NCBI RefSeq assembly: GCF_000478585.1
Contig: NZ_ARWI01000001.1
Coordinates: 806,001 to 870,000 of the forward strand
Length of the DNA stretch: 64,000 bases
Reading direction: 5' to 3'
From: Thiomicrorhabdus sp. Kp2
GTDB taxonomy: Bacteria > Pseudomonadota > Gammaproteobacteria > Thiomicrospirales > Thiomicrospiraceae
Positions 17,868 through 26,467 of the stretch are shown one piece after another. The notes beneath the pieces are model-generated. The model saw nothing but the letters and a program-made list of their open reading frames with translations, was not told the DNA's origin and did not search any database. Both the position numbers and the translations under genes were made by a program. Numbering within the stretch: position 1 is the stretch's first letter; the number at the start of each line of letters is the position of its first letter.

Positions 17868-17919
17868 ATTATCATCATGTTATAATTTATATTCACATAG
17901 ATGAAAAAGGACATAAACA

Positions 17920-19326
17920 ATGCCACAAGCAATTTTTGATGTAATCAAAGAGAATGATGTTAAATGGGTAGATTTACGTTTTACGGATACTCACGGTAAG
18001 GAGCAGCATGTAACAATTCCTGCTGCAAACGTTGATGAAGACTTTTTTACTGATGGAGAAACATTTGATGGTTCTTCAATTCAAGGCTGGAAAGGCATCA
18101 ATAACTCTGACATGATTCTTATGCCACAAACTGATGGCTATGTTATGGACCCTTTCACTAACGATCCAACACTGATTATTCGTTGCATGATTGTTGAACC
18201 AGCTACGATGGAAGGTTACGAAAAAGACCCACGTGCCATCGCTCAAAAAGCCGAAGCTTACCTAAAATCTACAGGTATTGCTGATTCTGCATTCTTTGGT
18301 CCTGAACCAGAGTTCTTTGTATTTGATGATGTTCGCTGGGGTGCAGACATGTCAGGTTCTTTCGTTAAGATTGATGCTGATGAAGCTTCTTGGAACTCTG
18401 AAAAAGTCTTTACTGACGGTAACGTAGGTCACCGCCCAAGCATTAAAGGTGGTTACTTCCCTGTACCGCCTGTAGATCAGTTACACGAACTACGTGCTGA
18501 TATCTGTGCTATGGCAGAAGCAATGGGACTAGATATTGAAGCTCACCATCACGAAGTAGCCACAGCTGGTCAGTGTGAACTTGCTGTTGCAGGTAATACC
18601 TTAACAGCTAAAGCTGATGAAGTTCAGATTCTAAAATATTGTGTACACAACACAGCTCACGCTTTAGGAAAGACGGCGACATTTATGCCTAAGCCGATCG
18701 TTGGTGATAACGGTTCTGGTATGCACATCAATATGTCTTTATCTAAAGATGGTAAAAACATTTTTGCTGGTGACGTTTACTCAGGTCTTTCACAAGAAGC
18801 TATCTACTACATCGGTGGTTTAATGAAGCATGCTCGCGCATTAAACGCATTCACAAACCCAGGAACAAACTCTTATAAACGTTTAGTACCTGGTTTTGAA
18901 GCACCAATCCTTCTTGCTTACTCTGGTTCTAACCGTTCAGCTTCTATCCGTATCCCGTATGCGCCTTCTGAGCGTTCACGTCGCGTAGAGCTTCGTTTCC
19001 CAGATCCTACAGCTAACCCATACCTAGCGTTCGCAGCATCAATGATGGCTGGTCTTGACGGTATCATCAACAAAATCGATCCAGGCGCTCCCGCTGAAAA
19101 AGATCTATATGACCTACCTCCAGAAGAAGAAGCTACTTACAAAACAGTTTGTGCTTCTCTAGAAGAAGCTTTAGATGCTCTTGATCAAGACCGTGAGTTC
19201 TTGAAAGCAGGTGGTGTTATGACTGACTTAGCTATCGATTCATACATCAAACTAAAAATGGAAGAAGTAACACGTCTGCGTGCAACTACTCACCCAATTG
19301 AGTTTGACATGTACTACTCTGCTTAA
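17920..19326 (+). CDS. glnA: Glutamine synthetase type I
   Basis: GlnA makes glutamine from glutamate and ammonia as a dodecamer. The 468-residue protein matches the GSI-beta class: FDGSSIQGW near residue 50, the [13 protein letters not shown] and [14 protein letters not shown] active-site segments, and the latch NRSASIRIP. The adenylylation tyrosine is exactly Y397 in DLYDLPPEE, so activity should be controlled by GlnE, which is encoded next door. A sigma-54 promoter and two NtrC-like half-sites lie upstream, giving nitrogen control of transcription as well. An AGGA ribosome binding site precedes the ATG. Its terminator has been split by an IS element. Confidence 0.98.
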   Translation: MPQAIFDVIKENDVKWVDLRFTDTHGKEQHVTIPAANVDEDFFTDGETFDGSSIQGWKGINNSDMILMPQTDGYVMDPFTNDPTLIIRCMIVEPATMEGYEKDPRAIAQKAEAYLKSTGIADSAFFGPEPEFFVFDDVRWGADMSGSFVKIDADEASWNSEKVFTDGNVGHRPSIKGGYFPVPPVDQLHELRADICAMAEAMGLDIEAHHHEVATAGQCELAVAGNTLTAKADEVQILKYCVHNTAHALGKTATFMPKPIVGDNGSGMHINMSLSKDGKNIFAGDVYSGLSQEAIYYIGGLMKHARALNAFTNPGTNSYKRLVPGFEAPILLAYSGSNRSASIRIPYAPSERSRRVELRFPDPTANPYLAFAASMMAGLDGIINKIDPGAPAEKDLYDLPPEEEATYKTVCASLEEALDALDQDREFLKAGGVMTDLAIDSYIKLKMEEVTRLRATTHPIEFDMYYSA

Positions 19327-19347
19327 TCTTAGATTAAACTGAAATCA

Positions 19348-19362
19348 AAAAAACCGCCTTGA
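19348..19362 (+). terminator. Left half of the glnA/glnE terminator, split by the IS
   Basis: CAAAAAAACCGCCT followed by the loop TGA is the left arm of a hairpin whose right arm, AGGCGG plus eight T, is now at 20790-20803. The IS150-like element occupies the loop, with TGA duplicated on both sides. Without the insertion, this would be a perfect bidirectional terminator for the convergent glnA and glnE genes. Confidence 0.9.
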
Positions 19363-19406
19363 TGAAGTGACCCCCAAATGTTGGACACCAACTTTGGGGG
19401 TTTTTC

Positions 19407-19919
19407 ATGTCCAAATACAATCGAGAATTTAAACTGGCGATTGCTAAGCAATGCCTTTCTCATGAATCCAGTCTGTCCATTTCCAAGCGACTCGGTATTC
19501 CAGATCGCTATATCCGTTACTGGACACAAGTCTATCGTTTCCATGGTCAAAATGCGTTTATCAAACGAAACACACCATACTCTTTTGAAGACAAATATCG
19601 TATCCTAAAACACATGCGTGAAAATAACTGGTCTATTAGTTATACCAGTATTGTCCATAACATGAGTTCTCCAGGTACGATTTCTACTTGGCTCACTCAA
19701 TTCGAACGGTTCGGCCTTTCAGGCTTGCAGCCTAAAAAGCAGGGTAGAAAAATGAAAAAAAACCAAAAGCAAGAAACCATTAAACCAACCGAACAAATGA
19801 GCCTAGAAGAGTTACGAGAAGAACTCGAATACCGTCGAGCGGAGAATGCCTATTTAAAAAAGCTCGATGCCCTGCTTCAGGAAAAAGAACGCCAAACCAA
19901 GAAAAAGCAGGGCTCATAG
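19407..19919 (+). CDS. IS150-like transposase OrfA
   Basis: OrfA is the DNA-binding part of the IS3-family transposase. The 170-residue protein has an N-terminal helix-turn-helix (SISKRLGIPDRYIRYWTQVY), a second HTH (about residues 75-110) and a C-terminal leucine-zipper-like coiled coil (MSLEELREELEYRRAENAYL). Near its end are two candidate -1 slippage sites: AAAAAAG at 19856-19862, the classic IS3-family heptamer in the right phase, and GAAAAAG at 19901-19907. The second would join the frames without an extra out-of-place linker and looks the better fit to IS150-type fusions. Confidence 0.93.
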   Translation: MSKYNREFKLAIAKQCLSHESSLSISKRLGIPDRYIRYWTQVYRFHGQNAFIKRNTPYSFEDKYRILKHMRENNWSISYTSIVHNMSSPGTISTWLTQFERFGLSGLQPKKQGRKMKKNQKQETIKPTEQMSLEELREELEYRRAENAYLKKLDALLQEKERQTKKKQGS

Positions 19920-20755
19920 ATCAGCTTAGAAAGTTCTATCCACTTAAACATCTTCTCAAGGCCGCAGGGCTTGCGCGCAGTGTGTTTTATTACCATCAGG
20001 CGCGCAATGCGCTGCCTGATCGTTATGCGGACGTTAAAAGAGCGATTCAACAACTCTGTAATGAGCATAAAGGTCGTTATGGGTATCGACGCATGACCTA
20101 TGCGTTAAGACGCTTAGGTCACTTTTTAAACAAGAAGGCCGTTCAACGTTTAATGCAAGAACTGAACTTAAAGTCATTCGTCAGGCCAAAGCGTTACCGA
20201 TCCTATAGAGGTCAAGTAGGCCGAATTGCCGAAAATGTGCTTCAAAGAAACTTCCGTGTTGATGCACCAGATAAAAAATGGGTAACCGATGTCACGGAGT
20301 TTAAAGTCGGAGAACAGCGAGTTTACTTATCCCCAGTGATTGACCTGTTTAACCAAGAAGTGATTAGTTATCGAGTGGCCAAGAGTGCACGGCTACCACT
20401 GGTGACCGACATGCTAAAAGAAGCAGTCAATAAGTTAACAGGCAAAGTCAAACCGATATTCCACAGTGATCAAGGCTGGCAGTATCAGCATAGTGATGTA
20501 CAGAAGTTACTGAAAGAGAATGGATTAACTCAGAGCATGTCAAGAAAAGGGAACTGTTTAGATAATGCGGTTGCTGAGAACTTTTTTGGAATCCTCAAAA
20601 CCGAGATGTATCATCGTAAGAAGTTCAATAGCGCTGAGCATCTAATGGAAGAAATTAAAGACTATATTGAGTATTACAATACAAAACGAATCAAGGTGAA
20701 ACTAAAAGGCCTGACTCCGATAGAATATCGAAATCAGGCCTTAAGTGCCGTTTAA
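19907..20755 (+). CDS. IS150-like transposase OrfB catalytic part (made by -1 frameshift)
   Basis: This is the catalytic half of the transposase, read in the -1 frame relative to orfA; the interval starts just after the likely slip site. It opens with AGLIDQLRKFYPLKHLLKAA, as in IS150 OrfB, then an HTH_21-like region. The rve integrase core carries the DDE triad: D in WVTDVTEF, D in FHSDQGWQY and E in ENFFGILKTE. It ends with the family's YYNTKRIKVKLKGLTPIEYR. A GTG at 19982 lies inside the conserved region, so it is unlikely to be the true start. The active protein should be the OrfAB fusion. Confidence 0.92.
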   Translation, partial: AGLIDQLRKFYPLKHLLKAAGLARSVFYYHQARNALPDRYADVKRAIQQLCNEHKGRYGYRRMTYALRRLGHFLNKKAVQRLMQELNLKSFVRPKRYRSYRGQVGRIAENVLQRNFRVDAPDKKWVTDVTEFKVGEQRVYLSPVIDLFNQEVISYRVAKSARLPLVTDMLKEAVNKLTGKVKPIFHSDQGWQYQHSDVQKLLKENGLTQSMSRKGNCLDNAVAENFFGILKTEMYHRKKFNSAEHLMEEIKDYIEYYNTKRIKVKLKGLTPIEYRNQALSAV

Positions 20756-20786
20756 CTAAAATGTCCAACTTTTTGGGGTCACTTCA

Positions 20787-20803
20787 TGAAGGCGGTTTTT
20801 TTT
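20787..20803 (+). terminator. Right half of the split glnA/glnE terminator
   Basis: The duplicated loop TGA is followed by AGGCGG and a run of eight T. This arm can no longer pair with its partner (19353-19358) except across the 1.4-kb element. Confidence 0.9.
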
Positions 20804-20846
20804 GTGTCTACTTTTTAATAGACTAAATGAAGACAGATAAAAGAAC

Positions 20847-23582
20847 TCACGCCATTAAACAATTCCAAACGCCTTTTACCGCTTCTCGTTCTTCCACGTA
20901 ACAACCCTGCTCAACAATCGGCTTTTCATTTTGTAATGCCACTCGATGATACTTTGAACGATAAACCTTATAAGAACCTATCAATTGTTCAACCTGCTCA
21001 TCTGTCAATAGACCTACTCGCTCAATCGCTTCCAATATTCTCACATTATCCGAGTATTCAGTTAATGATGGATGCACATTAGCATAGGCTAAAACCAGAT
21101 ACTGAACCATAAATTCAATATCAACAATTCCACCAACACCTTGCTTTAAATCAAACTGCTCTGCATTAGATTTATCCAACGCTTCTCGCATTTTGTCACG
21201 CATTGCTACCACCTCTTGCTTTACCACCTCAATCTCTCTCGGTCTTTGCAAGTATTGACTTTTGAACGTCTCAAATGCAGAGCGACTTTGTTCATCACCA
21301 ACAACCGCTCTCACTCTAGTTAAAGCTTGATGCTCCCAGTTCCATGCCTTATTTTCAATATAAGCCTTATAGCTTTCAAAATCGGTCACAATCATTCCCG
21401 ATGCGCCGTTTGGACGTAAACGAGTATCTACCTCATAGAGAATTCCCGCTGGCATTAAAGTTGTCATTAAAGAGATAATCTTCTGCCCCATACGAACAAA
21501 AAACAGCGAGTTCTCTAGTTGTCGCCCTCTCTCATTAGTCGCAGAATCACTTGGACTTAACCCCTCATACAAAAGCACAATATCTAAATCTGAACCATAC
21601 CCCAACTCAATACCACCGACCTTGCCGTAACCCAATACTAAAAATGGATTTCTTATATTGTCTGGATCAAGCCCTCCTGGCACCCCACTTTTTTGTAGCA
21701 TTAATTGCCAAGCAAATTCAACAACACCATTTAGCACCGCCTCTGCTATCCAGGTTAAGTAATCACTTACTTTCATAACAGGAACATTTCCAGTTACATC
21801 TGCCGCAGCCACTTTAAAGACCTGCGCGTGACGCCACTGCCTAATCTGCTCCATAAAACACTCTTCATCTCCTTCACAACCCTGCAAAACATTGGCCACT
21901 TCAGCATTTAGAGAGTTAAGTTCGAGTGGAGCATATAAAGAACGTTCATCAATTAATTGATCCATCAAGGCTGGATACTTTGCCAACATATCTGTTAACC
22001 AAGGGCTGACCTCAACTAAAGCAACTAGGTTCTTTAACGCCTGTGGATTCTCATTTAAGAGTACGAGATAAACACTACGTTGAACGACATTTTCAACAAT
22101 TTTAAGAGCACGAATTAACATCTCTTCACTATAACCTTGCTGAAATAACTCATTAAGCAACAATGGCATAAAAGCATTTAGGCGCTCTATACCCTCGGCA
22201 CCCAACCTTCCAACGGATCTGCTCTGCTTAAACCCTTTAATATGCCTAACAAAAGCCCCAGGGTCTTCTAAATCAAACTCTGCTAAATCTTCTTCACTTT
22301 CAATGCCACTTAACCAGATTTTACGCCAGTGATTTACTTCAGTACTGACAGCCTCAACGGCAAAAACCTCGTTAAACTGAGCGCTCACAAAATCACGGTG
22401 CGCATCAAGTTTTTCTTTAAAGGTGGCGTAATTTTCAAACCCCATGGATTCCGCTAAACAGACCTGTTGATGTTCATCAGAAGGCAGATCATGCGTTTGT
22501 TGATCATTCCACTCTTGTAAACGATTCTCAGCTCTACGTAAAAAAACATAAGCCTCTAACAATGCATCATGCTCTTTTTGCTCGATAAAGCCACGTTCTA
22601 ATAAATGGCCAAGCGTTGGAATAAGTCTACGCCCCTGTAAACCATGATCTCTTCCACCATGAACTAACTGAAAAGCCTGTACAATAAATTCAACTTCACG
22701 AATCCCACCTGGCCCAAGCTTAACATTTTGCAACATGCCTTTCTTTTGCACTTCGACCATAATCATTTGCTTCAATTCTCGAAGCGATTCCATTGCACTA
22801 AAATCAACGTAACGACGATATACAAAAGGCCTGAGTATATCAAACATATACTTAGACTCATCTTTATCCCCCGCCATCGCTCGAGCTTTAACCAAGGCAT
22901 ATCGCTCCCAGGCACGTCCATGCAGCTCATAATAGTGCTCTAGCCCAGCAAAACTTACTGCTAATGGCCCTGAATCACCAAAAGGTCGTAAACGCATATC
23001 CACTCTATACACAAATCCATCTTCAGTGTAATCTACCAGCGATTTATTCAGAGCCTGCCCCAAACGTATAAAAAACTGTTCATTGGGAATACTTCTTGAT
23101 GCACCTTGCGTAGCACCATGTTCAGGATAGGCAAAAATCAAATCGATATCAGAAGAGAAATTAAGCTCCTTACCTCCTAACTTGCCCATTCCAATAACAA
23201 TCATTTTTTGAGCTGTGTTTGATTCCATTCCCATTGGCGTGCCATAACGAACACAAAACCGTTCATAATGCCAATCTAACGCAGAATTAACCAAAGCATC
23301 CGCTAGTTCAGAAGTAGCCAGCATGACCTCTTCTAACTCCGAAAGCCCCATCAAATCACGCAATGCAATTCGACCCATCTGCCAATTACGCTGAATACGT
23401 AATTTTTTAGCCAGCTCCTTGTCATCCACTGCCTGAATAACATCGCTATAGACACGCTGATAAAGCTCACCTTGAGGCCACTGTTCACAATAACTTTCCT
23501 CACTGAGCAGGTCAGGAAATTTCTGCGTTAAGCGTTCAGTAAACGGACTCCAAGATAGAGCTTGGGCAACAGAATAAGACAT
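20847..23582 (-). CDS. glnE: Glutamine synthetase adenylyltransferase / adenylyl-removing enzyme GlnE
   Basis: GlnE adds and removes AMP on Tyr397 of glutamine synthetase in response to PII and glutamine. The 911-residue protein has both nucleotidyltransferase domains. The N-terminal adenylyl-removing domain has GMGKLGGKELNFSSDIDLIF near residue 130, and the C-terminal adenylylating domain has GYGKVGGIELGYGSDLDIV near residue 640. Each is followed by a GlnD/GlnE PII-uridylyl-type helical domain, and the GPGGIREVEF and GVGGIVDIEF motifs are intact. It is convergent with glnA, so regulator and target are adjacent. The IS element between them disrupts their shared terminator. Confidence 0.97.
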   Translation of the reverse strand: MSYSVAQALSWSPFTERLTQKFPDLLSEESYCEQWPQGELYQRVYSDVIQAVDDKELAKKLRIQRNWQMGRIALRDLMGLSELEEVMLATSELADALVNSALDWHYERFCVRYGTPMGMESNTAQKMIVIGMGKLGGKELNFSSDIDLIFAYPEHGATQGASRSIPNEQFFIRLGQALNKSLVDYTEDGFVYRVDMRLRPFGDSGPLAVSFAGLEHYYELHGRAWERYALVKARAMAGDKDESKYMFDILRPFVYRRYVDFSAMESLRELKQMIMVEVQKKGMLQNVKLGPGGIREVEFIVQAFQLVHGGRDHGLQGRRLIPTLGHLLERGFIEQKEHDALLEAYVFLRRAENRLQEWNDQQTHDLPSDEHQQVCLAESMGFENYATFKEKLDAHRDFVSAQFNEVFAVEAVSTEVNHWRKIWLSGIESEEDLAEFDLEDPGAFVRHIKGFKQSRSVGRLGAEGIERLNAFMPLLLNELFQQGYSEEMLIRALKIVENVVQRSVYLVLLNENPQALKNLVALVEVSPWLTDMLAKYPALMDQLIDERSLYAPLELNSLNAEVANVLQGCEGDEECFMEQIRQWRHAQVFKVAAADVTGNVPVMKVSDYLTWIAEAVLNGVVEFAWQLMLQKSGVPGGLDPDNIRNPFLVLGYGKVGGIELGYGSDLDIVLLYEGLSPSDSATNERGRQLENSLFFVRMGQKIISLMTTLMPAGILYEVDTRLRPNGASGMIVTDFESYKAYIENKAWNWEHQALTRVRAVVGDEQSRSAFETFKSQYLQRPREIEVVKQEVVAMRDKMREALDKSNAEQFDLKQGVGGIVDIEFMVQYLVLAYANVHPSLTEYSDNVRILEAIERVGLLTDEQVEQLIGSYKVYRSKYHRVALQNEKPIVEQGCYVEEREAVKGVWNCLMA

Positions 23583-23633
23583 TTTTTCTCCAAAAAATCG
23601 AATACAAATTTGTTCTACTTTACAAACAAAACA

Positions 23634-23645
23634 ACCAGGCCTGGT
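23634..23645. repeat. 12-bp palindrome, copy 6 (24-bp arms)
   Basis: Exact copy between the methyltransferase-like gene and glnE. The perfect palindrome runs 23628-23651 with outer arms AAAACA / TGTTTT. Confidence 0.97.
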
Positions 23646-23705
23646 TGTTTTATGTCAATATTTCAAACAGTAAAAATAAGACATTTATTTTATAGGTTAT
23701 CCATC

Positions 23706-24464
23706 CTAGATATTATATATATATAAAACCGTTTTACGCTCATCTGAAAGCTCCCAGACTTCACTTGGTTCAACACCCAAAACTGCAAAACTATTACTAA
23801 TAAAAACAGAGCCAGGAAACATTTCCTCTTTGACTTTTTGCCACAGTCTAGGCATGGGCTCAGGCGATAAAAAGGCGTAAACCACATCATAATACCCTAA
23901 GTCGGTATTCCATATGTCCATAGCAAAAGTACTCCCCCCTCTAAAAGAGGTATACAATTTAGAGATAATGTAAGGAATTGGGGCGGTTTCAACACCATGA
24001 GACTCAACAATGGCTTTTTGCTGAGACATAAATGCAACATTCCCCCCTAAACCACACCCTAAATCTAAAAAACGAAGGTTTTTCTTACGTTTTACTAAGG
24101 ATTTCAATGCTTCTCGTGTTGTATTATTGGTTAAATAAAGTGGCACCCGCTCTTTAAATGCATTTGAAAATACCAGCCAAACTAAAAGAAACAGAGCCAA
24201 AGCCCAGATAGGATTAAACTCAAGAACAATACCTATATAAAGACCCACTGGAAGCAAAAACTGAATCCAACGCCACCAGCAAGGTAAGCCCAATTTACAA
24301 CTTACCAAAGCTGCTACAGAACCTTGAATTAATACCAAAACCCAATAAGGATATGGCGGTTGGACAAAAAACTGAGCAATATAAACCCCCGCTCCCAAAA
24401 ACAATAACACCCCTAACTGTATAAACAGAGCTAAAAATATCTTAGGAAACTTAAACAAATTCAT
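23706..24464 (-). CDS. Membrane-anchored class I SAM-dependent methyltransferase-like protein
   Basis: The first 110 residues of this 252-residue protein are hydrophobic, with about four membrane segments (e.g. FLALFIQLGVLLFLGAGVYI, YWVLVLIQGSVAALVS, FLLPVGLYIGIVLEF). A soluble Rossmann-type domain follows with the SAM-binding motif LRFLDLGCGLGGNVAFMS near residue 130 and further strands (VESHGVETAP, YDVVYAFLSPEPMP). Similar proteins are usually annotated as class I SAM methyltransferases, and the substrate is unknown. It sits between glnE and the divergent glnK-amtB operon, but nothing in it points to nitrogen metabolism. Confidence 0.75.
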   Translation of the reverse strand: MNLFKFPKIFLALFIQLGVLLFLGAGVYIAQFFVQPPYPYWVLVLIQGSVAALVSCKLGLPCWWRWIQFLLPVGLYIGIVLEFNPIWALALFLLVWLVFSNAFKERVPLYLTNNTTREALKSLVKRKKNLRFLDLGCGLGGNVAFMSQQKAIVESHGVETAPIPYIISKLYTSFRGGSTFAMDIWNTDLGYYDVVYAFLSPEPMPRLWQKVKEEMFPGSVFISNSFAVLGVEPSEVWELSDERKTVLYIYNI

Positions 24465-24600
24465 TACCCCTTAAAATCCGCACCAAACAAAAACATACAA
24501 GCACCAAAAAAGAACATTAAAATTTCACAGGCTTAGATTTTCATTAAAAAAACATAAGCGACAAGTCATAACTAATTGTTTTTTAACAAATTAAATACCA

Positions 24601-24616
24601 TGGCACATCGAATGTT
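24601..24616 (+). promoter_or_regulatory. Degenerate sigma-54-like element upstream of glnK
   Basis: TGGCAC at 24601-24606 is a perfect -24 half, but the -12 position reads GT (24614-24615) where GC is expected. It lies 48 bases upstream of glnK at a sensible distance. Nitrogen control of glnK-amtB is usual, but the weak -12 box keeps this tentative. Confidence 0.4.
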
Positions 24617-24663
24617 ATTGTAACAACGAACATTATTTCTTTAATTTTATCCGAGAGGTTAGT

Positions 24664-25002
24664 ATGAAACTGGTAGTTGCAATTATCAAACCTTTTAAAC
24701 TCGATGACGTACGTGAGGCACTTCATGATATTGATGTGCAAGGTATGACTGTAACAGAGTCTAAAGGTTTTGGCCGTCAAAAGGGTCACACTGAAATTTA
24801 TCGTGGAGCAGAATACGCGATTGAGTTTTTACCAAAAATCCGCCTAGAAATCGCTGTTAGCGACGACAAACTAGATAGCGTTATTGAAGCTATCACTGAG
24901 TCTGCAAAAACTGGCAAAATTGGTGACGGCAAAATCTTTGTTATGCCTCTAGAACAAACTGTACGTATTCGTACGGAAGAAACTGGCGACATCGCTCTTT
25001 AA
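24664..25002 (+). CDS. glnK: Nitrogen regulatory protein PII (GlnK type)
   Basis: PII is a trimeric sensor of ATP/ADP and 2-oxoglutarate that binds AmtB, GlnE and NtrB. The 112-residue protein is full length, starts MKLVVAIIKPFKLDDVREAL, and has the T-loop with the uridylylation site Y51 in GHTEIYRGAEYAIEF. The C-terminal loop segment GKIGDGKIFVMPLEQTVRIR is also present. It lies 15 bp upstream of amtB, and this linkage defines it as a GlnK-type PII that should plug the ammonium channel when nitrogen is plentiful. A degenerate sigma-54-like element lies 50-60 bp upstream of the start. Confidence 0.96.
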   Translation: MKLVVAIIKPFKLDDVREALHDIDVQGMTVTESKGFGRQKGHTEIYRGAEYAIEFLPKIRLEIAVSDDKLDSVIEAITESAKTGKIGDGKIFVMPLEQTVRIRTEETGDIAL

Positions 25003-25017
25003 GAAAGGAATTTAATT

Positions 25018-26265
25018 ATGGAACAAGTATTTCAATTAAGTTACGCACTTGATACCTTTTACTTCCTAATGTCTGGTGCATTAGTAATGTGGATGGCCGC
25101 TGGTTTTGCCATGCTCGAAGCAGGTATGGTTCGTACAAAAAACACAACCGAAATTTTAGCTAAAAACGTAGGTCTTTTTGCCATCGCTTGTATTATGTAC
25201 ATGCTAGTTGGTTATAACATTATGTATCCTGGTGAAGCAGTAAACAGCTTCTTCCCTGGTATCAGCTTCCTAATCGGTGGTGATAACGCAGTGGCTGATG
25301 TGATTGCTGGCGGTGATGATGCACCTTATTACTCAGGTATGTCTGACTTCTTCTTCCAAGTTGTATTCGTAGCTACTGCAATGTCAGTTGTTTCTGGTGC
25401 CGTTGCTGAACGTATGAAGTTAATGTCGTTTTTCGCTTTCGCCATCGTTTTCACAGCGTTCATTTACCCAATGCAAGGTTTCTGGAAATGGGGTGGTGGT
25501 TTCCTAGATGGTTTAGGTTTCCTTGACTTCGCAGGTTCTGGTGTTGTTCATATGGCGGGTGCAACTGCTGCTCTAGCTGGTGTATTACTACTAGGTGCTC
25601 GTAAAGGTAAATATGGTCCAAACGGTGAGTCTCGTGCTATCCCTGGTGCTAACCTTCCACTTGCTACTTTAGGTACTTTCATCCTATGGTTAGGCTGGTT
25701 TGGTTTCAACGGTGGTTCTGAGCTTAAAATCTCAAACGTTGACGAAGCAAATGCGGTAGCAATGATTTTTGTTAACACACTTATGGCCGCTGCTGGTGGT
25801 GTAATTGGTGCGTTATTAATGTCTAAGATCAAGTTTGGTAAAGCGGATTTAACTATGATGTTAAACGGTGCTCTAGCGGGTCTTGTAGCAATCACTGCTG
25901 AACCTCTAACGCCTTCAGCTTTAGAAGCAACTTTAATCGGTCTTGTAGGTGGTATCATCGTTGTATTAGCTATCCTAATCATCGATTCTAAATTTAAAAT
26001 TGATGATCCTGTAGGTGCTATCTCAGTTCACGGTGTTGTAGGTATCTTCGGTCTTATCGCAGTTACTTTCACTAACCCTGATGCTTCAATCGTAGCTCAG
26101 CTGACTGGTATCGGTGTGATCTTTGCATGGGTATTCGTAACAAGCTTAATTGTTTGGGGAATCATCAAAGCAGTTATGGGCATCCGCGTTACTGAAGAAG
26201 AAGAGTACGAAGGTGTTGACCAATCAGAATGTGGAATGGAAGCTTACCCAGAATTTACAAAGTAA
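25018..26265 (+). CDS. amtB: Ammonium transporter AmtB
   Basis: This 415-residue inner-membrane protein belongs to the Amt/Rh family and moves ammonium as a trimer. About eleven membrane helices are visible. The twin pore histidines lie in VVHMAGATAALAG and ISVHGVVGIFG. The aromatic gate segment and the conserved Asp region FLDFAGSGVVHM are present. It lacks the cleaved N-terminal signal peptide seen in E. coli AmtB; the N terminus begins directly with helix 1. The gene is cotranscribed with glnK and ends at a strong GC-rich terminator. Confidence 0.96.
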   Translation: MEQVFQLSYALDTFYFLMSGALVMWMAAGFAMLEAGMVRTKNTTEILAKNVGLFAIACIMYMLVGYNIMYPGEAVNSFFPGISFLIGGDNAVADVIAGGDDAPYYSGMSDFFFQVVFVATAMSVVSGAVAERMKLMSFFAFAIVFTAFIYPMQGFWKWGGGFLDGLGFLDFAGSGVVHMAGATAALAGVLLLGARKGKYGPNGESRAIPGANLPLATLGTFILWLGWFGFNGGSELKISNVDEANAVAMIFVNTLMAAAGGVIGALLMSKIKFGKADLTMMLNGALAGLVAITAEPLTPSALEATLIGLVGGIIVVLAILIIDSKFKIDDPVGAISVHGVVGIFGLIAVTFTNPDASIVAQLTGIGVIFAWVFVTSLIVWGIIKAVMGIRVTEEEEYEGVDQSECGMEAYPEFTK

Positions 26266-26335
26266 TATTCCAATCCCTTTATAAACTAAATAGTGTTTAT
26301 CTAGAAAACACAGTCTCCTCAACGACTTAGTTTAG

Positions 26336-26360
26336 ACCCCGCTCCCGCGGGGTTTTTTTT
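26336..26360 (+). terminator. Terminator of glnK-amtB
   Basis: Stem CCCCGC / GCGGGG with loop TCCC is followed by eight T, about 70 bp after the amtB stop. Confidence 0.92.
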
Positions 26361-26467
26361 ATCCCTTAACATCTTCAAAATCAACACTGCTAAAGCTGTG
26401 TTATTAAGCTAAAATAGACTCATATTAAGAACCTAGCTAATTCAAACTATTATTCAAGAGCGTATCA

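Larger units (their letters stand above)
17477..17919. other. 443-bp divergent control region between pstC and glnA
   Basis: No gene is visible here. The pstC side has CTAATATGACA at 17585-17595, identical to an 11-mer inside the pstS Pho box array (7829-7839), though without well-spaced partner repeats. The glnA side has two GCACCATAT repeats and a sigma-54 promoter. The rest is AT-rich with no recognised structure. Confidence 0.7.
19363..20786 (+). mobile_element. IS150-like insertion sequence (IS3 family), intact
   Basis: The element is 1424 bp. Its 25-bp terminal inverted repeats match at 23 positions (outer TGAAGTGACCCC, inner GTTGGACA). A 3-bp target duplication, TGA, lies at 19360-19362 and 20787-20789. 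It carries overlapping orfA and orfB in the -1 arrangement typical of IS3-family transposases, and the OrfB sequence closely resembles the IS150 group. Both reading frames are open and the DDE residues are present, so it may still be active. Removing the element and one TGA restores a perfect terminator hairpin, showing that insertion hit the loop of the glnA/glnE terminator. Only this one copy is in the window. Confidence 0.96.

Noticed and set aside
19982-20755. A separate OrfB starting at GTG 19982
   Set aside because: Conserved OrfB sequence extends 25 codons upstream in the same frame, so this would truncate the protein; a -1 fusion is the family rule.
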